64,000 nucleotides of DNA from Planctomycetia bacterium (GTDB taxonomy: Bacteria; Planctomycetota; Phycisphaerae; Phycisphaerales; SM1A02), in NCBI GenBank assembly GCA_005799495.1, contig SYGP01000019.1, forward strand, positions 20,818-84,817. The letters run 5' to 3'. The notes beneath the pieces were generated by a model, which was not told the DNA's origin, ran no database searches, and saw only the letters and a program-made list of their open reading frames with translations. How positions within the stretch are numbered: position 1 is the first letter of the stretch; the number at the start of each line of letters is the position of its first letter. This document shows positions 1-9,238 of the stretch, piece by piece. The translations under genes were made by a program, and so were the position numbers.

Positions 1-509
1 TGATCTCGCGGCGCAGCGGTGCGTCATGGACTTTCGACAAGTCGCTCATGACCTGGCGCCATCTCCCGGCGGTCGCTGCGGTCCTGCCCGGCGCGGTGTG
101 CCTGCGCATGCAACGGGCGGCGCGTGACACGGCGATCAGCATTTTCCTTGGCAACTTTCATCCGCGGGCGTTCGGCTGGACCCGCTCCCTCGATTCGATC
201 CGCAGCGTCATCGCGGCGGAGCGTGCGCTTGCGCCGCGTGCCCTTGAAGTGCTCGGTCTGTCGCACGAGGCGATTCGCTACGAGTCGCTCGTGGAGTCGC
301 CGCGTGAGCACATGGAACGGGTGCTGTCGCGGCTCGGGCTGCCGATGCACGAAGCGACGCTCACGCCAGAGGCCAACCGACGCACCGTGCTGACCCTCAG
401 TCACGAGCAAGTCCGCCGATCGATCAATCGTTCATCGATCGATCGCTGGCGAAACTACGAGTGGGCGTTCGACGGAACATGGGACACCCTCGACACAATG
501 GAGCGGTAG
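1..509 (+). CDS. sulfotransferase family protein, 5' end outside window
   Basis: The reading frame is open from base 3 with no start, so this is the C-terminal ~168 residues of a longer protein. It resembles the C-terminal half of PAPS-dependent sulfotransferases of the TPR-sulfotransferase type: a TFDKSL segment, then RAARDTAISIFLGNF (the family's R-D-x-x-S 3'-phosphate-binding region), then IRYESLVESP and a closing R-x-V-x-T-x-S-x-x-QVR segment. Such enzymes transfer sulfate from PAPS to a hydroxyl or amino acceptor; the acceptor cannot be told from this part. It ends 24 bases before rmuC on the same strand. Family assignment rests on motif order only. Confidence 0.75.
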   Translation, partial: ISRRSGASWTFDKSLMTWRHLPAVAAVLPGAVCLRMQRAARDTAISIFLGNFHPRAFGWTRSLDSIRSVIAAERALAPRALEVLGLSHEAIRYESLVESPREHMERVLSRLGLPMHEATLTPEANRRTVLTLSHEQVRRSINRSSIDRWRNYEWAFDGTWDTLDTMER

Positions 510-533
510 CGAACGGCGATCTAGACTCCTGCC

Positions 534-1910
534 ATGGACACTGGGGCTCTTCTCCTTGGCGGCGTTGCGGGGCTCTTTGTCGGTGCTTCGGGGGTCTACG
601 CATGGCTGAAGTCGGCAAGCGCCGCGGAGAGCGCGCGGAGTGCAGCAATGCTCGAGCAACTCGACCGCTCCCTTGCCGAGACCAAGGCTGAACGCGCCCG
701 CGGAGAGGAAACAGCCCGCGGTCTTGCGCGCTCCGAACAGGAACGCCGTGCGCTGCAGGAGCGCATCACCGAGCGCGAGCGGAGCCTGAAGGATCTGAAA
801 GAGTCGTTTGAACAGGCGCGATCGACGCTGATCGATACCTTCAAGGCAACCGGATCGGATCTGCTGAAGAGCACTTCGCAGCAGCTGCTGACATTTGCAA
901 AGACGCAGTTCGACGGACAGCACCAACTGTCGCAGGCGGATCTCGAGGCACGGCAGAAGGCGATCGATGCGACGCTCCTGCCACTGAAGGAGCAACTGAC
1001 CGCGAACGCGCAGCTGGTGAGGGATCTGGCGGAAAGGCGCGAGGGTGACAGCAAGGCATTGAGTGAGCAGCTCAAGCAGATCGCTGACCTGCAGCAGCGT
1101 GCATCGGCTGCGGCGATGACGCTGTCGAGTGCGATGCGAGACAATCGCCAGCGCGGCCAATGGGGCGAAGTGGCTCTGCAGAATGTGCTCGAGATGGCGG
1201 GCATGGCGGAACACATTTCGTACGTCCTTCAACAGGGAATCACGAATGACGAGGGCGTGATGGCGCGGCCCGACTGCATCATCCACCTGCCTGGAAAGCG
1301 CTTCATTCCTCTCGACTCGAAAGTTCCGATGAACGCCTATTTGGATGCGCTCGATGCCACGAAATCCGATGCGGAGCGCGCCGCGGCTCGCATGGCGCAT
1401 GTCCAGGCAGTCAAGTCGCATGTGCGCGCACTCGAGAAGCGTCAGTATCCGAAGGCACTTGCGAATGATTACGGGACGGCGGAGGACCTGACGATCATGT
1501 TCGTCCCCGTGGAGAGTGCGCTTCACGCCGCACTCGAGACGGATGGCGACCTCTTCACTTCATCGCTGCGCAACAAGGTCATCATCACCACACCATCCAC
1601 GCTGCTCGCACTGCTCCGCACCTGCGCGATGCAGTGGACGCAAGAGCGACTGAACGAGAACGCGCGCAAGATCGGCGACGAAGCGAAACAACTTCTCGAT
1701 CGGCTCCGAACATTCGCTGACCACCTGGAGAGGGTGAGGAAGGGGCTTGACGGTGCGAACAAGTCGTACAACGACGCGATGGGGTCCTTCAACTCCAGAC
1801 TGCTGCCGTCCGCACGAAGGACAGCGGAACTGATGGGCCATGAGGACGCGGCGCCCGCTGAACTCACGGCCGTTGCCGCGATCTTGCCTCAGGACGGATC
1901 GGCTCGCTAG
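534..1910 (+). CDS. rmuC: DNA recombination protein RmuC
   Basis: A 458-residue protein with one N-terminal membrane segment (residues ~4-24), a long coiled coil (~30-190) and a RmuC domain from ~200 onward, recognised by RGQWGEVALQNVLE, the PDCIIHLPG and PLDSKVPM segments, and a MFVPVESAL stretch. Length and layout match the family. RmuC is a membrane-anchored protein with a predicted nuclease-like fold that limits inversions and rearrangements at short inverted repeats; the biochemical activity is poorly defined. The ATG at 534 begins directly before the membrane segment. Downstream lies a convergent gene, with no clear terminator in the 54-base gap. Confidence 0.92.
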   Translation: MDTGALLLGGVAGLFVGASGVYAWLKSASAAESARSAAMLEQLDRSLAETKAERARGEETARGLARSEQERRALQERITERERSLKDLKESFEQARSTLIDTFKATGSDLLKSTSQQLLTFAKTQFDGQHQLSQADLEARQKAIDATLLPLKEQLTANAQLVRDLAERREGDSKALSEQLKQIADLQQRASAAAMTLSSAMRDNRQRGQWGEVALQNVLEMAGMAEHISYVLQQGITNDEGVMARPDCIIHLPGKRFIPLDSKVPMNAYLDALDATKSDAERAAARMAHVQAVKSHVRALEKRQYPKALANDYGTAEDLTIMFVPVESALHAALETDGDLFTSSLRNKVIITTPSTLLALLRTCAMQWTQERLNENARKIGDEAKQLLDRLRTFADHLERVRKGLDGANKSYNDAMGSFNSRLLPSARRTAELMGHEDAAPAELTAVAAILPQDGSAR

Positions 1911-1964
1911 CTTCCTGATCGGATCGATGGTCCGGCGCCTCGGTATGCGTGCGTTCCTGAGCCG

Positions 1965-4703
1965 TTACCTGCAACCGCCCCAACTCGCGAGCAGCACGGC
2001 AAGGTCGGTGCCGTCGGTGGTGCCATCGCCAGAAAGGTCGGTCTGCCCGCCTTTGCCCCAGCCCGCAAGGAGCATGGTCAAGTCGGCACCATCGACAAGT
2101 CCATCGGATGACAGGTCTGCAGGGCAGCTGTTGGGCACGCTCGTTGGATCTGCGGGATCGCTGCCTGCGTCCACTTCGTCGCGGTCAAGGTGCGTGTCTT
2201 GATCGCGGTCGATGCCGATGCGGCGGGCTGCGCCCGCAGGCACGAGTGTGTACACCAGCGGGTTCTGTGGTCCGCTGAGCGCCAAGAGCGCCGACGCCGA
2301 AACAAGTGGCTCCGCCTGACGATCGCTACGGAAGCCACCCGATTCAAGCATCCACCCGCGCGGCTGCGTTGAACCGCTTGCCTTCACAACGAGCCCCGCC
2401 GTACCACTCGATGCGATGGAGACGAGTTGGTTGATTCGTGCGATGTTGTCACCCGCTCCCCCACCGTTGGAGGCCACCGCCTGCTGCCCGACCCCCGCGT
2501 GCGTATCCGTGCCGAACGAGAGGAGGAACGCTTCCATGTCCCGTCGACGGGTGATCGCGGTCGCGCCCGTTCCCCATGCAAACCCAACCTGCAAGAGATC
2601 CTGCAGCGTGGCGAACTCGGAATCTGCATTGAATCCGAATCCGCGGCGCGCGCTGGTGGACTGCAGGTCCGCGCCCGTCTTTCGATAGACCTCGCGAAGG
2701 TGCGGCACCTTGCGGTTCTGCTGAACGGGACCAAGTGGAATGCCGATCTCGTTGCCTGTCCCGACCTGCCCCGGGTGGCAGTCCACACAGCGCGTGTTGC
2801 CCCCGGGGGCGTTCGGCAGCGTGGCGAGCGTGTTGAACATGTTTTCGCCCGCCTGCGGATTGCCCGTGCCGCCGCTGCCCGTCACGATGCCGCCGAAGAT
2901 CGGCAGGCTCGAGCGGAGCGAGTTGTCGATGTTGCGGTTTGGCTGCGGTCCAAAGGCCAGCGTGGCGATGTAGGCCTTCAACTGCGCCATCTCTGCCGCG
3001 GTGATCTCCGACTCGCGTCCTTGCAGGTGGGTGTAGGCGACATTGAAGTCCTCGATGCCCGCCTTCTCCCCGCGCCAATGCAGCGGCTCCTGCCCGATGA
3101 TCCCTTGGAGCGTTTGGGTGACCATCGGTCCCTTCATCGGATGCCAGTTGACGCAGAGCCCATCCTCAACGCAGGTTGCATTGAAGGCGATCATCGCACC
3201 CGAGGGGTCACCGAGGTTCCATGCCAAGCGGTCGCTGCGCGCATCGACATGGCAGGAAGCGCAGGACACATGCCCAAGCCCGCTTGTGAGGTGGGTGTCG
3301 TAGAGGAACGGCCGCCCCTGCTTGATGGCAGTTGGCGTCGGGTCATGGAACGCAACGCGCGCGAGTTCGCCGTTCGTGGCAGTGTCGATCGTCGAGATGC
3401 TGCCGTCGAAGCGGTTGAGGACGAACAGTTTCTCGCCGCCAGGCGCGAGCACCAGTCCACTTGGACCTTCGCCAACCTGGATCACCGCCAGCCGCTGTCC
3501 CGCAGGTGACACTGCCACCACGCTGTTGGACCCCATGCCCGCAATGAACGCGCGAGATCCGCTTGGATGCCAGGCAACGCCGCGCGGGTCGCCGATCGAC
3601 TGCAGTCGCGTGACGATGTCGGTGGACGGCAATGCGTAGTTCAAATGCTGATTGAGATCGAACGAGGTCGCGCTGCCGCTCCCACCAGACGGCACGAGGC
3701 TCGCTTGGCAGCGAAGGAAAGTGCCATTGAGTTGCGCCTCAAAGGCAATCTCGTTTCGCGACTCCATGCCGACCGCGAGGACTTGACCGTTGGGTGCGGT
3801 GCCGATGCCGGTCACCGTCGTCATCAGCCCGGTCACCGCGGAGACGGTGCCGGTCGAGGCCTGAATCACCAGCACATCATTGTCGATCACATCGAATGGA
3901 ATGAGCGATGTCCAGTTGCGGTTGTTGCCATCGCGCCACTGGCCCTGTGCGTTCTTGCGGACAACATGCGCAACGCGAGGAGGCTGCGAATTGTCGGGGT
4001 TGATCGCGGGCACGAAGGATGTGCCAGAGTTGGGCGGCGGATTCTGCCCTCCGTAGGGTCCTGTGCCTTGGGACACCGTCGCGCGCGGCACGATCACCGA
4101 ACGGTTTCCCGACTCGAAGATCGCGACATACACCAGCGATCCATCGGGGCTGGTGGTCATTGCCCGCGGCTGGTTGCCGTTGATGTTGATCGTCGTGATT
4201 GTTGGTGCGGCCACCTCGGGGTCAAATGTCGCAATCTGCCGCGGCTGCGCGAGCGAAACGAATGCCCGCTGCGGCGCACCGGCGAACACGATGTCCGCGG
4301 GCTCGTCGCCCACGAGCACCGTGCGCTCGAGGCTCATCGACTGGAGATTCACGACGCTCACCGAGTCGCTGATCTGATTGACGACCCAGGCGTGAGAGTC
4401 GGTGCGGGCTCGCACGGAAACCGGTTCGAGCCCCGTGAAGACAGATCCTCGGTGCACTGGGAGTCCGCCAACGATGTCAAAAACTTCCACGTGATTGTCA
4501 GCCGTGTTGACCGCAACCAGTACCAAGCCGTTTGGCGTGATGTCGATCGGATGGACCTGAGGAGTCTCGAAGTTGATGAACGCCGGCGCTTGAGCGAGCA
4601 CTCCACGCGAAAGTGCCGCGCCCACGATGGCGGTCACGACATGCACTCCACGATGAACGGCTCGCCAGGTCATCATGACCCAGTTTGCGCCAAGATTGCC
4701 CAA
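1965..4703 (-). CDS. secreted YVTN beta-propeller dihaem cytochrome with dockerin-like tail
   Basis: A 912-residue exported protein. Order: signal peptide (to about residue 38, cut near VLAQA), YVTN-type beta-propeller blades (~45-455), then a cytochrome c/peroxidase-like part with two haem c motifs, CASCH at 481-485 and CVDCH at 639-643, then two dockerin-like EF-hand repeats ending in GWG and SWGGC (~858-912). Propeller plus dihaem domain suggests an extracytoplasmic redox enzyme or electron carrier; no substrate can be named. The dockerin-like tail recurs in four other proteins here. The start could also be the ATG at codon 10 or 11, closer to the hydrophobic stretch. Convergent with rmuC and divergent from the small PEP-CTERM-like gene. 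Confidence 0.85.
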   Translation of the reverse strand: MGNLGANWVMMTWRAVHRGVHVVTAIVGAALSRGVLAQAPAFINFETPQVHPIDITPNGLVLVAVNTADNHVEVFDIVGGLPVHRGSVFTGLEPVSVRARTDSHAWVVNQISDSVSVVNLQSMSLERTVLVGDEPADIVFAGAPQRAFVSLAQPRQIATFDPEVAAPTITTININGNQPRAMTTSPDGSLVYVAIFESGNRSVIVPRATVSQGTGPYGGQNPPPNSGTSFVPAINPDNSQPPRVAHVVRKNAQGQWRDGNNRNWTSLIPFDVIDNDVLVIQASTGTVSAVTGLMTTVTGIGTAPNGQVLAVGMESRNEIAFEAQLNGTFLRCQASLVPSGGSGSATSFDLNQHLNYALPSTDIVTRLQSIGDPRGVAWHPSGSRAFIAGMGSNSVVAVSPAGQRLAVIQVGEGPSGLVLAPGGEKLFVLNRFDGSISTIDTATNGELARVAFHDPTPTAIKQGRPFLYDTHLTSGLGHVSCASCHVDARSDRLAWNLGDPSGAMIAFNATCVEDGLCVNWHPMKGPMVTQTLQGIIGQEPLHWRGEKAGIEDFNVAYTHLQGRESEITAAEMAQLKAYIATLAFGPQPNRNIDNSLRSSLPIFGGIVTGSGGTGNPQAGENMFNTLATLPNAPGGNTRCVDCHPGQVGTGNEIGIPLGPVQQNRKVPHLREVYRKTGADLQSTSARRGFGFNADSEFATLQDLLQVGFAWGTGATAITRRRDMEAFLLSFGTDTHAGVGQQAVASNGGGAGDNIARINQLVSIASSGTAGLVVKASGSTQPRGWMLESGGFRSDRQAEPLVSASALLALSGPQNPLVYTLVPAGAARRIGIDRDQDTHLDRDEVDAGSDPADPTSVPNSCPADLSSDGLVDGADLTMLLAGWGKGGQTDLSGDGTTDGTDLAVLLASWGGCR

Positions 4704-4949
4704 CGGGACAGCCGGGCTGCAAGAGAGATCGAAACCGTCAAGTCAAAGGACCAATTCGGAAATCGAATCGGAAATCGCGCGCCCGACAGCATCAGGCTCA
4801 CAAACCTTGAGCAACCCGCTCATAGGACATTTGTGACCTCTGAAAATTCTTGCGGCATCATCCCTCCCGCTCGAAGACCTGCGTCCCCTTTCCGCTGCTC
4901 CCGCAGCGGCGCAGTCCCCCCTTCTGCGATGAGCGAGAGAACAGTCCCT

Positions 4950-5297
4950 ATGCGATCGATCTTGTTTGCAGTTGCAAGCGTTGCGGTTGTCGGATCTTTG
5001 GAGTCGTCGGCCGCCGCGAGTGACACGCGCGAGATGTGGACCTTGGCCGGATCGCCCCCCTCGGTCGCCACCATGACGAACATCCTCGGCGTTGCTGCCC
5101 AGTCGCAGGGGTTCGCCTCGGGCGTTGCGTTGGCATCGGGCTCCCGGTTGCACATGCGGTGGTCGATTGGCGGCACGGACCTGTCCATCCTTGAACAGTC
5201 CACTGCCCTGAACGGCGGGTCGATCGTTCCTTCCCCCGGAGTGTTCGCCCTGCTCTTCGCGGCCGGGCTGTTGGGCGCAAGCCGCATTCGCCGATGA
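4950..5297 (+). CDS. small secreted protein with PEP-CTERM-like sorting tail
   Basis: A 115-residue protein with a signal peptide (MRSILFAVASVAVVGSLESS...) and a C-terminal sorting tail: VPSPG, a hydrophobic helix, then a basic RIRR end, the planctomycete form of PEP-CTERM. The middle has no domain I recognise. Known PEP-CTERM proteins are processed by exosortase and tied to the envelope or exopolysaccharide; that role is inferred here. The frame stays open far upstream, but that part is antisense to the cytochrome gene, so the ATG directly before the signal peptide is preferred; ATG 4929 is an alternative. No exosortase is visible in this window. Confidence 0.6.
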   Translation: MRSILFAVASVAVVGSLESSAAASDTREMWTLAGSPPSVATMTNILGVAAQSQGFASGVALASGSRLHMRWSIGGTDLSILEQSTALNGGSIVPSPGVFALLFAAGLLGASRIRR

Positions 5298-5348
5298 GGT
5301 CCGCTCTGAAGATTCAGCGCTCGAGTCTGACAGGGCGCGCTCGCTGCG

Positions 5349-6125
5349 CTACTTCTTGAACTTGCGAGTGGACTTCTTCGCGGCGGCGTCGGCGGCGGCT
5401 TGCGCCTCGGCCTGCTTGCGTTCCTGCTCCGCCTTGCGTTCGGCTTCGACGCGCCGTTCGAGGAGGCGGATCTCCTGCGCGTTCACCTTCTTGTGCAGTT
5501 CATCGGCGATGCGGGTGTGCACCTGGATGATCGGCGTTGTGCCAACGACAAAGACCTTGAGCTTGTCATCATCGCAGTTGTCGTACTGCCAGCGGTACAT
5601 GGCCATGGTGCGGGGCTGCCGAAGCGACTGTTCCCAGAGGTACTCCCTGTCGAGTGCCTCACCGCTGAACGCGCTCAGGCGTTCGAGGACTTGCATCTGC
5701 TCGGGGGTGAGGTCGGTCGGCAGCGCGACACCGCTCGCAGCAGCTGCCTTCGCGAGAATGAGCTGGATGGCCGTGTGGTTCGTGACAATACGGTGGGCGT
5801 AATCACGCACCGACTTGGTCTCGCCGTTCTGCTTCACCAACTGACCGAGCGCGAGCTCCATCAGCACATCGGCCATCGCCAGTTCGGCAAATCTGGTTGC
5901 AGCGATCTCCGCGTTGAAGTCAGGCGCCTTCGGACGAGGCTCCGGGAACGGATTGCCGTTCTCGTCAAGCAGCGGCTTGGGTTCGATCGATGCCGGTTCG
6001 GCAGCGGCATCGCCTGCGGCAGCTGGAGCGCTTGGCGCATCGGACTGGGCCTGTGCCGGCGATGAGGTGAGCAGAAATGCGAGCGCGGATGCGATCAGTA
6101 TGAGGGATGGAGCGATGGGTTGCAT
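5349..6125 (-). CDS. exported DUF4142 protein
   Basis: A 258-residue exported protein: signal peptide (cut near PAQAQ), an Ala/Pro-rich stretch, a DUF4142 domain (~70-215) with the family pattern of helices around VRDYAHRIVTNHTAIQ, and a charged Ala/Glu/Lys tail predicted to be a long helix ending KKSTRKFKK. DUF4142 is a ferritin-like helical bundle of unknown function in envelope proteins. It starts 11 bases after the TonB-dependent receptor stop, so it is probably the last gene of that transcript and may act in the periplasm with the receptor. Confidence 0.85.
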   Translation of the reverse strand: MQPIAPSLILIASALAFLLTSSPAQAQSDAPSAPAAAGDAAAEPASIEPKPLLDENGNPFPEPRPKAPDFNAEIAATRFAELAMADVLMELALGQLVKQNGETKSVRDYAHRIVTNHTAIQLILAKAAAASGVALPTDLTPEQMQVLERLSAFSGEALDREYLWEQSLRQPRTMAMYRWQYDNCDDDKLKVFVVGTTPIIQVHTRIADELHKKVNAQEIRLLERRVEAERKAEQERKQAEAQAAADAAAKKSTRKFKK

Positions 6126-6136
6126 GGTGGAGTCCG

Positions 6137-9100
6137 TCAGAAGATCAATTGCCAGGAGAGTCCGAATGTCAGGTCGATGCCTGCCGTATAGGTGGAGTTG
6201 ACGGCCGTCTGCCCGTCGAAACTCTCGAACTGCGTTTCACGAATCGGATTGGTCAGGTTCTTCGCTGCGAAACTGCATGCGAAACCATAGATGAGCCGCT
6301 GCTGCAGCGTGAAGTTGAGTGTTCCGTAGGGAAGTTGGTAGATGGATGGCACAAGATCTCCGGGCACTGGAATCGGGAAGCCCGACGATTCGGTCGATGC
6401 ACCAGAGACCAACGACTTCCCTTGGTAGTTGTAGAAGATGCCGACCTGAGTACCCGTCTGCTCATAGTCGTAGGTCACATTGACATTGAACAGGTAGTCG
6501 GGAGTTGCGGTCATGGGCAGCGAAGAGACGTCGACGCCATACGCGCGGAAGGCCGCCTGATCAGCCTCTGGCAACTGCACCTGGGAGTTCATGTAGGTGA
6601 AGTTGGCACCCGTCGCCAAGCCCTTGAAGTCCTCGCCGAGGAGCGGCTCGGCGGTCACCCGACCTTCAATCTCAACACCAAACAGCGTTGCATTGTCGAA
6701 GTTCGCGGGCGTCGTGTAACTGAAGCTGGTCGCGAATCGCTGCACATACTGGATGGGGTCGTAGATCTGCTTGTAGAACACCGACCCCGAGATGAGCCAC
6801 TCTTCCTCGGGGGTCCAGTCGAGACGCAGGTCGTAGTTGTTGAGGGAACTCATCTGAAGCGCCGGATTTCCGATGAAGAGCGGTCCACCGACATACTCGT
6901 ATTGCAACACGGGCACGAGTTCGAAGAAGTTTGGGCGCGCGAGCGTCTGCGCGAACGCAGTTCGCAGCACCAAATCGTCACGAATGTTCCAGTTCAAGCC
7001 GATCATCGGCAGGATGTTCGCCTGATTGATGTTGGCGTTGTACTCACTGGACGGATAATCGCGGATGAAGCCAGGGAGCCCACCACCAGGGGGCAACCAC
7101 AATGCGTCCGCATCCGGCACAACCGTGGTGGTCATGTCGGTCGTTTCATAGCGCACGCCCGTCACCAGGTTCATCGTCTCCGTGAAGGGCAAATCGATCA
7201 TCCCGTAGCCAGCTGCGATGAGTTGGCTGCCGTTGTATGAAATGTCGGCGTTGCTCTGAAGAATCGGCTGACCCTGTGATGGAAACACTTGGCTCCACGG
7301 ATCCGTCCACGGGGCCTGGTAGGAAGTCGTGCCCGGCGGGTTCGTGTCGTTGTAAAAGGTGTCTTGGGTGTACGTTCGCGACAGGGAGTCGGCGAACATG
7401 CCCACCTTGATGTACCCCTCACGGTCGTTCCACTGAAGGAACGGCAACTTGATGTTTGTCGCGCCTTGGATGCTCTGCTCTTCGTTGAAGTAGTTGATGT
7501 GCTGGACGAAGCCTGCGCTGCTGAACGGGACGAGATCGTCCGTGTATGTCCACTCCTCGGGGAGAACAAATCCGGGTGCGATCCCGCTGGCAGGCTTCCA
7601 GATGGATGCGAACTGAGTTTGGTCCGGCTGATTTTCGCTCGCCTTGCTCAGCGCGAATCGCCAGTCGATCTTTGGGGCGCCCAAGGCAATCGGTTCGGGC
7701 AGTTCCTCTGCCTCGTTGGGTCCGAGGAATCCAAGCGTGTGCTCTCCGTTGAGAATCAGCGCTTCGGTGATGACCTGTGAATAATCGAGCGTCTCGAGTC
7801 GCTGCCACGGAGCTTCAAAGGCTTCGGCGCCTTCGTTGCCTGGACCGAAGGGATCATTCACGTCGTAGTTGGGGAAGAAATAGTCCTTGCCACGCTGGTC
7901 GATGAGCAGAACTGCCTGGCTCTCGGACAATTGCGTATAGATGAACTTTGCGCCGATCTTGTGCTGCTCGGTCTCGAGCCCAAAGGCCCCCATACCACCC
8001 CACTGGATCGACTGCGTTCCCTGCGTCACATCGTAGAGCTGCGTGATGTACTGCCCGCCTGGGACGGGGTTTGCCCCCTCCGATGTCTGCGGGACCAACG
8101 ACGTTCCTGGCGTCGCTTGCAAGTACTGATTCAACTGTCCGTTGTCGAAGTACGAGGCGCCTGCGTCGTAGAAGAAGTTGCCGAAACCACCAACCTTGAG
8201 GTCGTCGTCCACTTGCCACGAGTCGCCCGCGGCGACAGACCACTTGTAAATCGGCGGCGCATTGCCCGTCGTGGTCCCGGTGGGATTGTTCGGCCACGGC
8301 TGGCCGATCAAGTCGGGCTGCGTTTGCAGCACATCATTGCCACCCCAAAAGTCCAGTTGCCCGCCGGGATAGGTCAGGAACGACCCATTCTTGACTTGAG
8401 AGTTGATCCCGTACTGCGCACGGATTTGGAAGATCCCTTCGTCAGGGATGTCCTTCAGCACGACATTCACGCCGCCTCCCGATGCCTCGCCCTGCAGATC
8501 GGGGGTGAAACTCTTGCTGATTTGGATGCTCTGGATCACCGCCGCGGGGAACTGATCGAGCTGCACCGCGCGCTTGCCAGGCGTTGAGACAGGCAATCGC
8601 ACACTGTCCAGCAGCACGCTCACATAGCGATCGGGAAGTCCGCGCACGACGGCGTACTTGCCCTCCTGCAGTGTTGCGCCCGGCACCAACAGCAGTGCTG
8701 CGGCAGCATCACCAGCGCCCGACCGTGAAATCGTGTCGACGCCGACAACATCGAGCAACTGCGGGCTGTCGAGTCGCAGCGTGAACTCCATCGGCTGCAC
8801 GATCACGATCGGCACGATCTCGGGCGGCGTGATGACCTGGATCGGCGCCGCCTCTTGCTGCTCCACATTGATGTCTTGGACAACGACCTCGTCGAGATCC
8901 TCGAACTCGCCGGCCATCGTTGCGTCGACATCCGTCAACTGACCATTGACAACCCCCACATTCGGCCGCACCTCACGGACATAGCCGTCCTTGGTGAACA
9001 CAAGCGTGTAGGTACCGGTGGTGACATTCGGAATCGTGAACGAACCCGTTTCGGATGTGATCACCCGCGCCCGCGTTCCAAGGATGCTGACCGCCGCACC

Positions 9101-9238
9101 CACCACGGGAACGCCGAACTCCTTGTCCGTGACGGTTCCGCGCACGGTGCCGCCGACAGCAGCCTGCCCGAGGGCAGGAGCGGCGGCCAGCAGCAGCACA
9201 ATGACGAAGGCGACAACAAATCGCCCGTGCATCACCAT
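6137..9238 (-). CDS. TonB-dependent outer-membrane receptor with carboxypeptidase-regulatory-like domain
   Basis: A receptor of about 1033 residues. Order: signal peptide (~1-24), a carboxypeptidase regulatory-like Ig fold (~28-110, GTVTDKEFGVPVVGA), a TonB-box-like DEVVV at the junction, a plug domain with GEASGGGVNVVLKD, then a long 22-strand-type barrel ending in an aromatic residue (SWQLIF). Such receptors import large or scarce ligands using energy from TonB-ExbB-ExbD, all encoded just upstream. The ATG at 9238 overlaps the stop of the TPR lipoprotein gene (ATGGTGA); the ATG at 9232 would give TGATG. A longer frame upstream lies inside the previous gene and is not credible. Ligand unknown. 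Confidence 0.92.
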   Translation of the reverse strand: MVMHGRFVVAFVIVLLLAAAPALGQAAVGGTVRGTVTDKEFGVPVVGAAVSILGTRARVITSETGSFTIPNVTTGTYTLVFTKDGYVREVRPNVGVVNGQLTDVDATMAGEFEDLDEVVVQDINVEQQEAAPIQVITPPEIVPIVIVQPMEFTLRLDSPQLLDVVGVDTISRSGAGDAAAALLLVPGATLQEGKYAVVRGLPDRYVSVLLDSVRLPVSTPGKRAVQLDQFPAAVIQSIQISKSFTPDLQGEASGGGVNVVLKDIPDEGIFQIRAQYGINSQVKNGSFLTYPGGQLDFWGGNDVLQTQPDLIGQPWPNNPTGTTTGNAPPIYKWSVAAGDSWQVDDDLKVGGFGNFFYDAGASYFDNGQLNQYLQATPGTSLVPQTSEGANPVPGGQYITQLYDVTQGTQSIQWGGMGAFGLETEQHKIGAKFIYTQLSESQAVLLIDQRGKDYFFPNYDVNDPFGPGNEGAEAFEAPWQRLETLDYSQVITEALILNGEHTLGFLGPNEAEELPEPIALGAPKIDWRFALSKASENQPDQTQFASIWKPASGIAPGFVLPEEWTYTDDLVPFSSAGFVQHINYFNEEQSIQGATNIKLPFLQWNDREGYIKVGMFADSLSRTYTQDTFYNDTNPPGTTSYQAPWTDPWSQVFPSQGQPILQSNADISYNGSQLIAAGYGMIDLPFTETMNLVTGVRYETTDMTTTVVPDADALWLPPGGGLPGFIRDYPSSEYNANINQANILPMIGLNWNIRDDLVLRTAFAQTLARPNFFELVPVLQYEYVGGPLFIGNPALQMSSLNNYDLRLDWTPEEEWLISGSVFYKQIYDPIQYVQRFATSFSYTTPANFDNATLFGVEIEGRVTAEPLLGEDFKGLATGANFTYMNSQVQLPEADQAAFRAYGVDVSSLPMTATPDYLFNVNVTYDYEQTGTQVGIFYNYQGKSLVSGASTESSGFPIPVPGDLVPSIYQLPYGTLNFTLQQRLIYGFACSFAAKNLTNPIRETQFESFDGQTAVNSTYTAGIDLTFGLSWQLIF

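Noticed and set aside
3567..4949. A long plus-strand frame upstream of the small PEP-CTERM-like gene
   Set aside because: It is antisense to the dihaem cytochrome with no protein features; only the part from 4950 is used.
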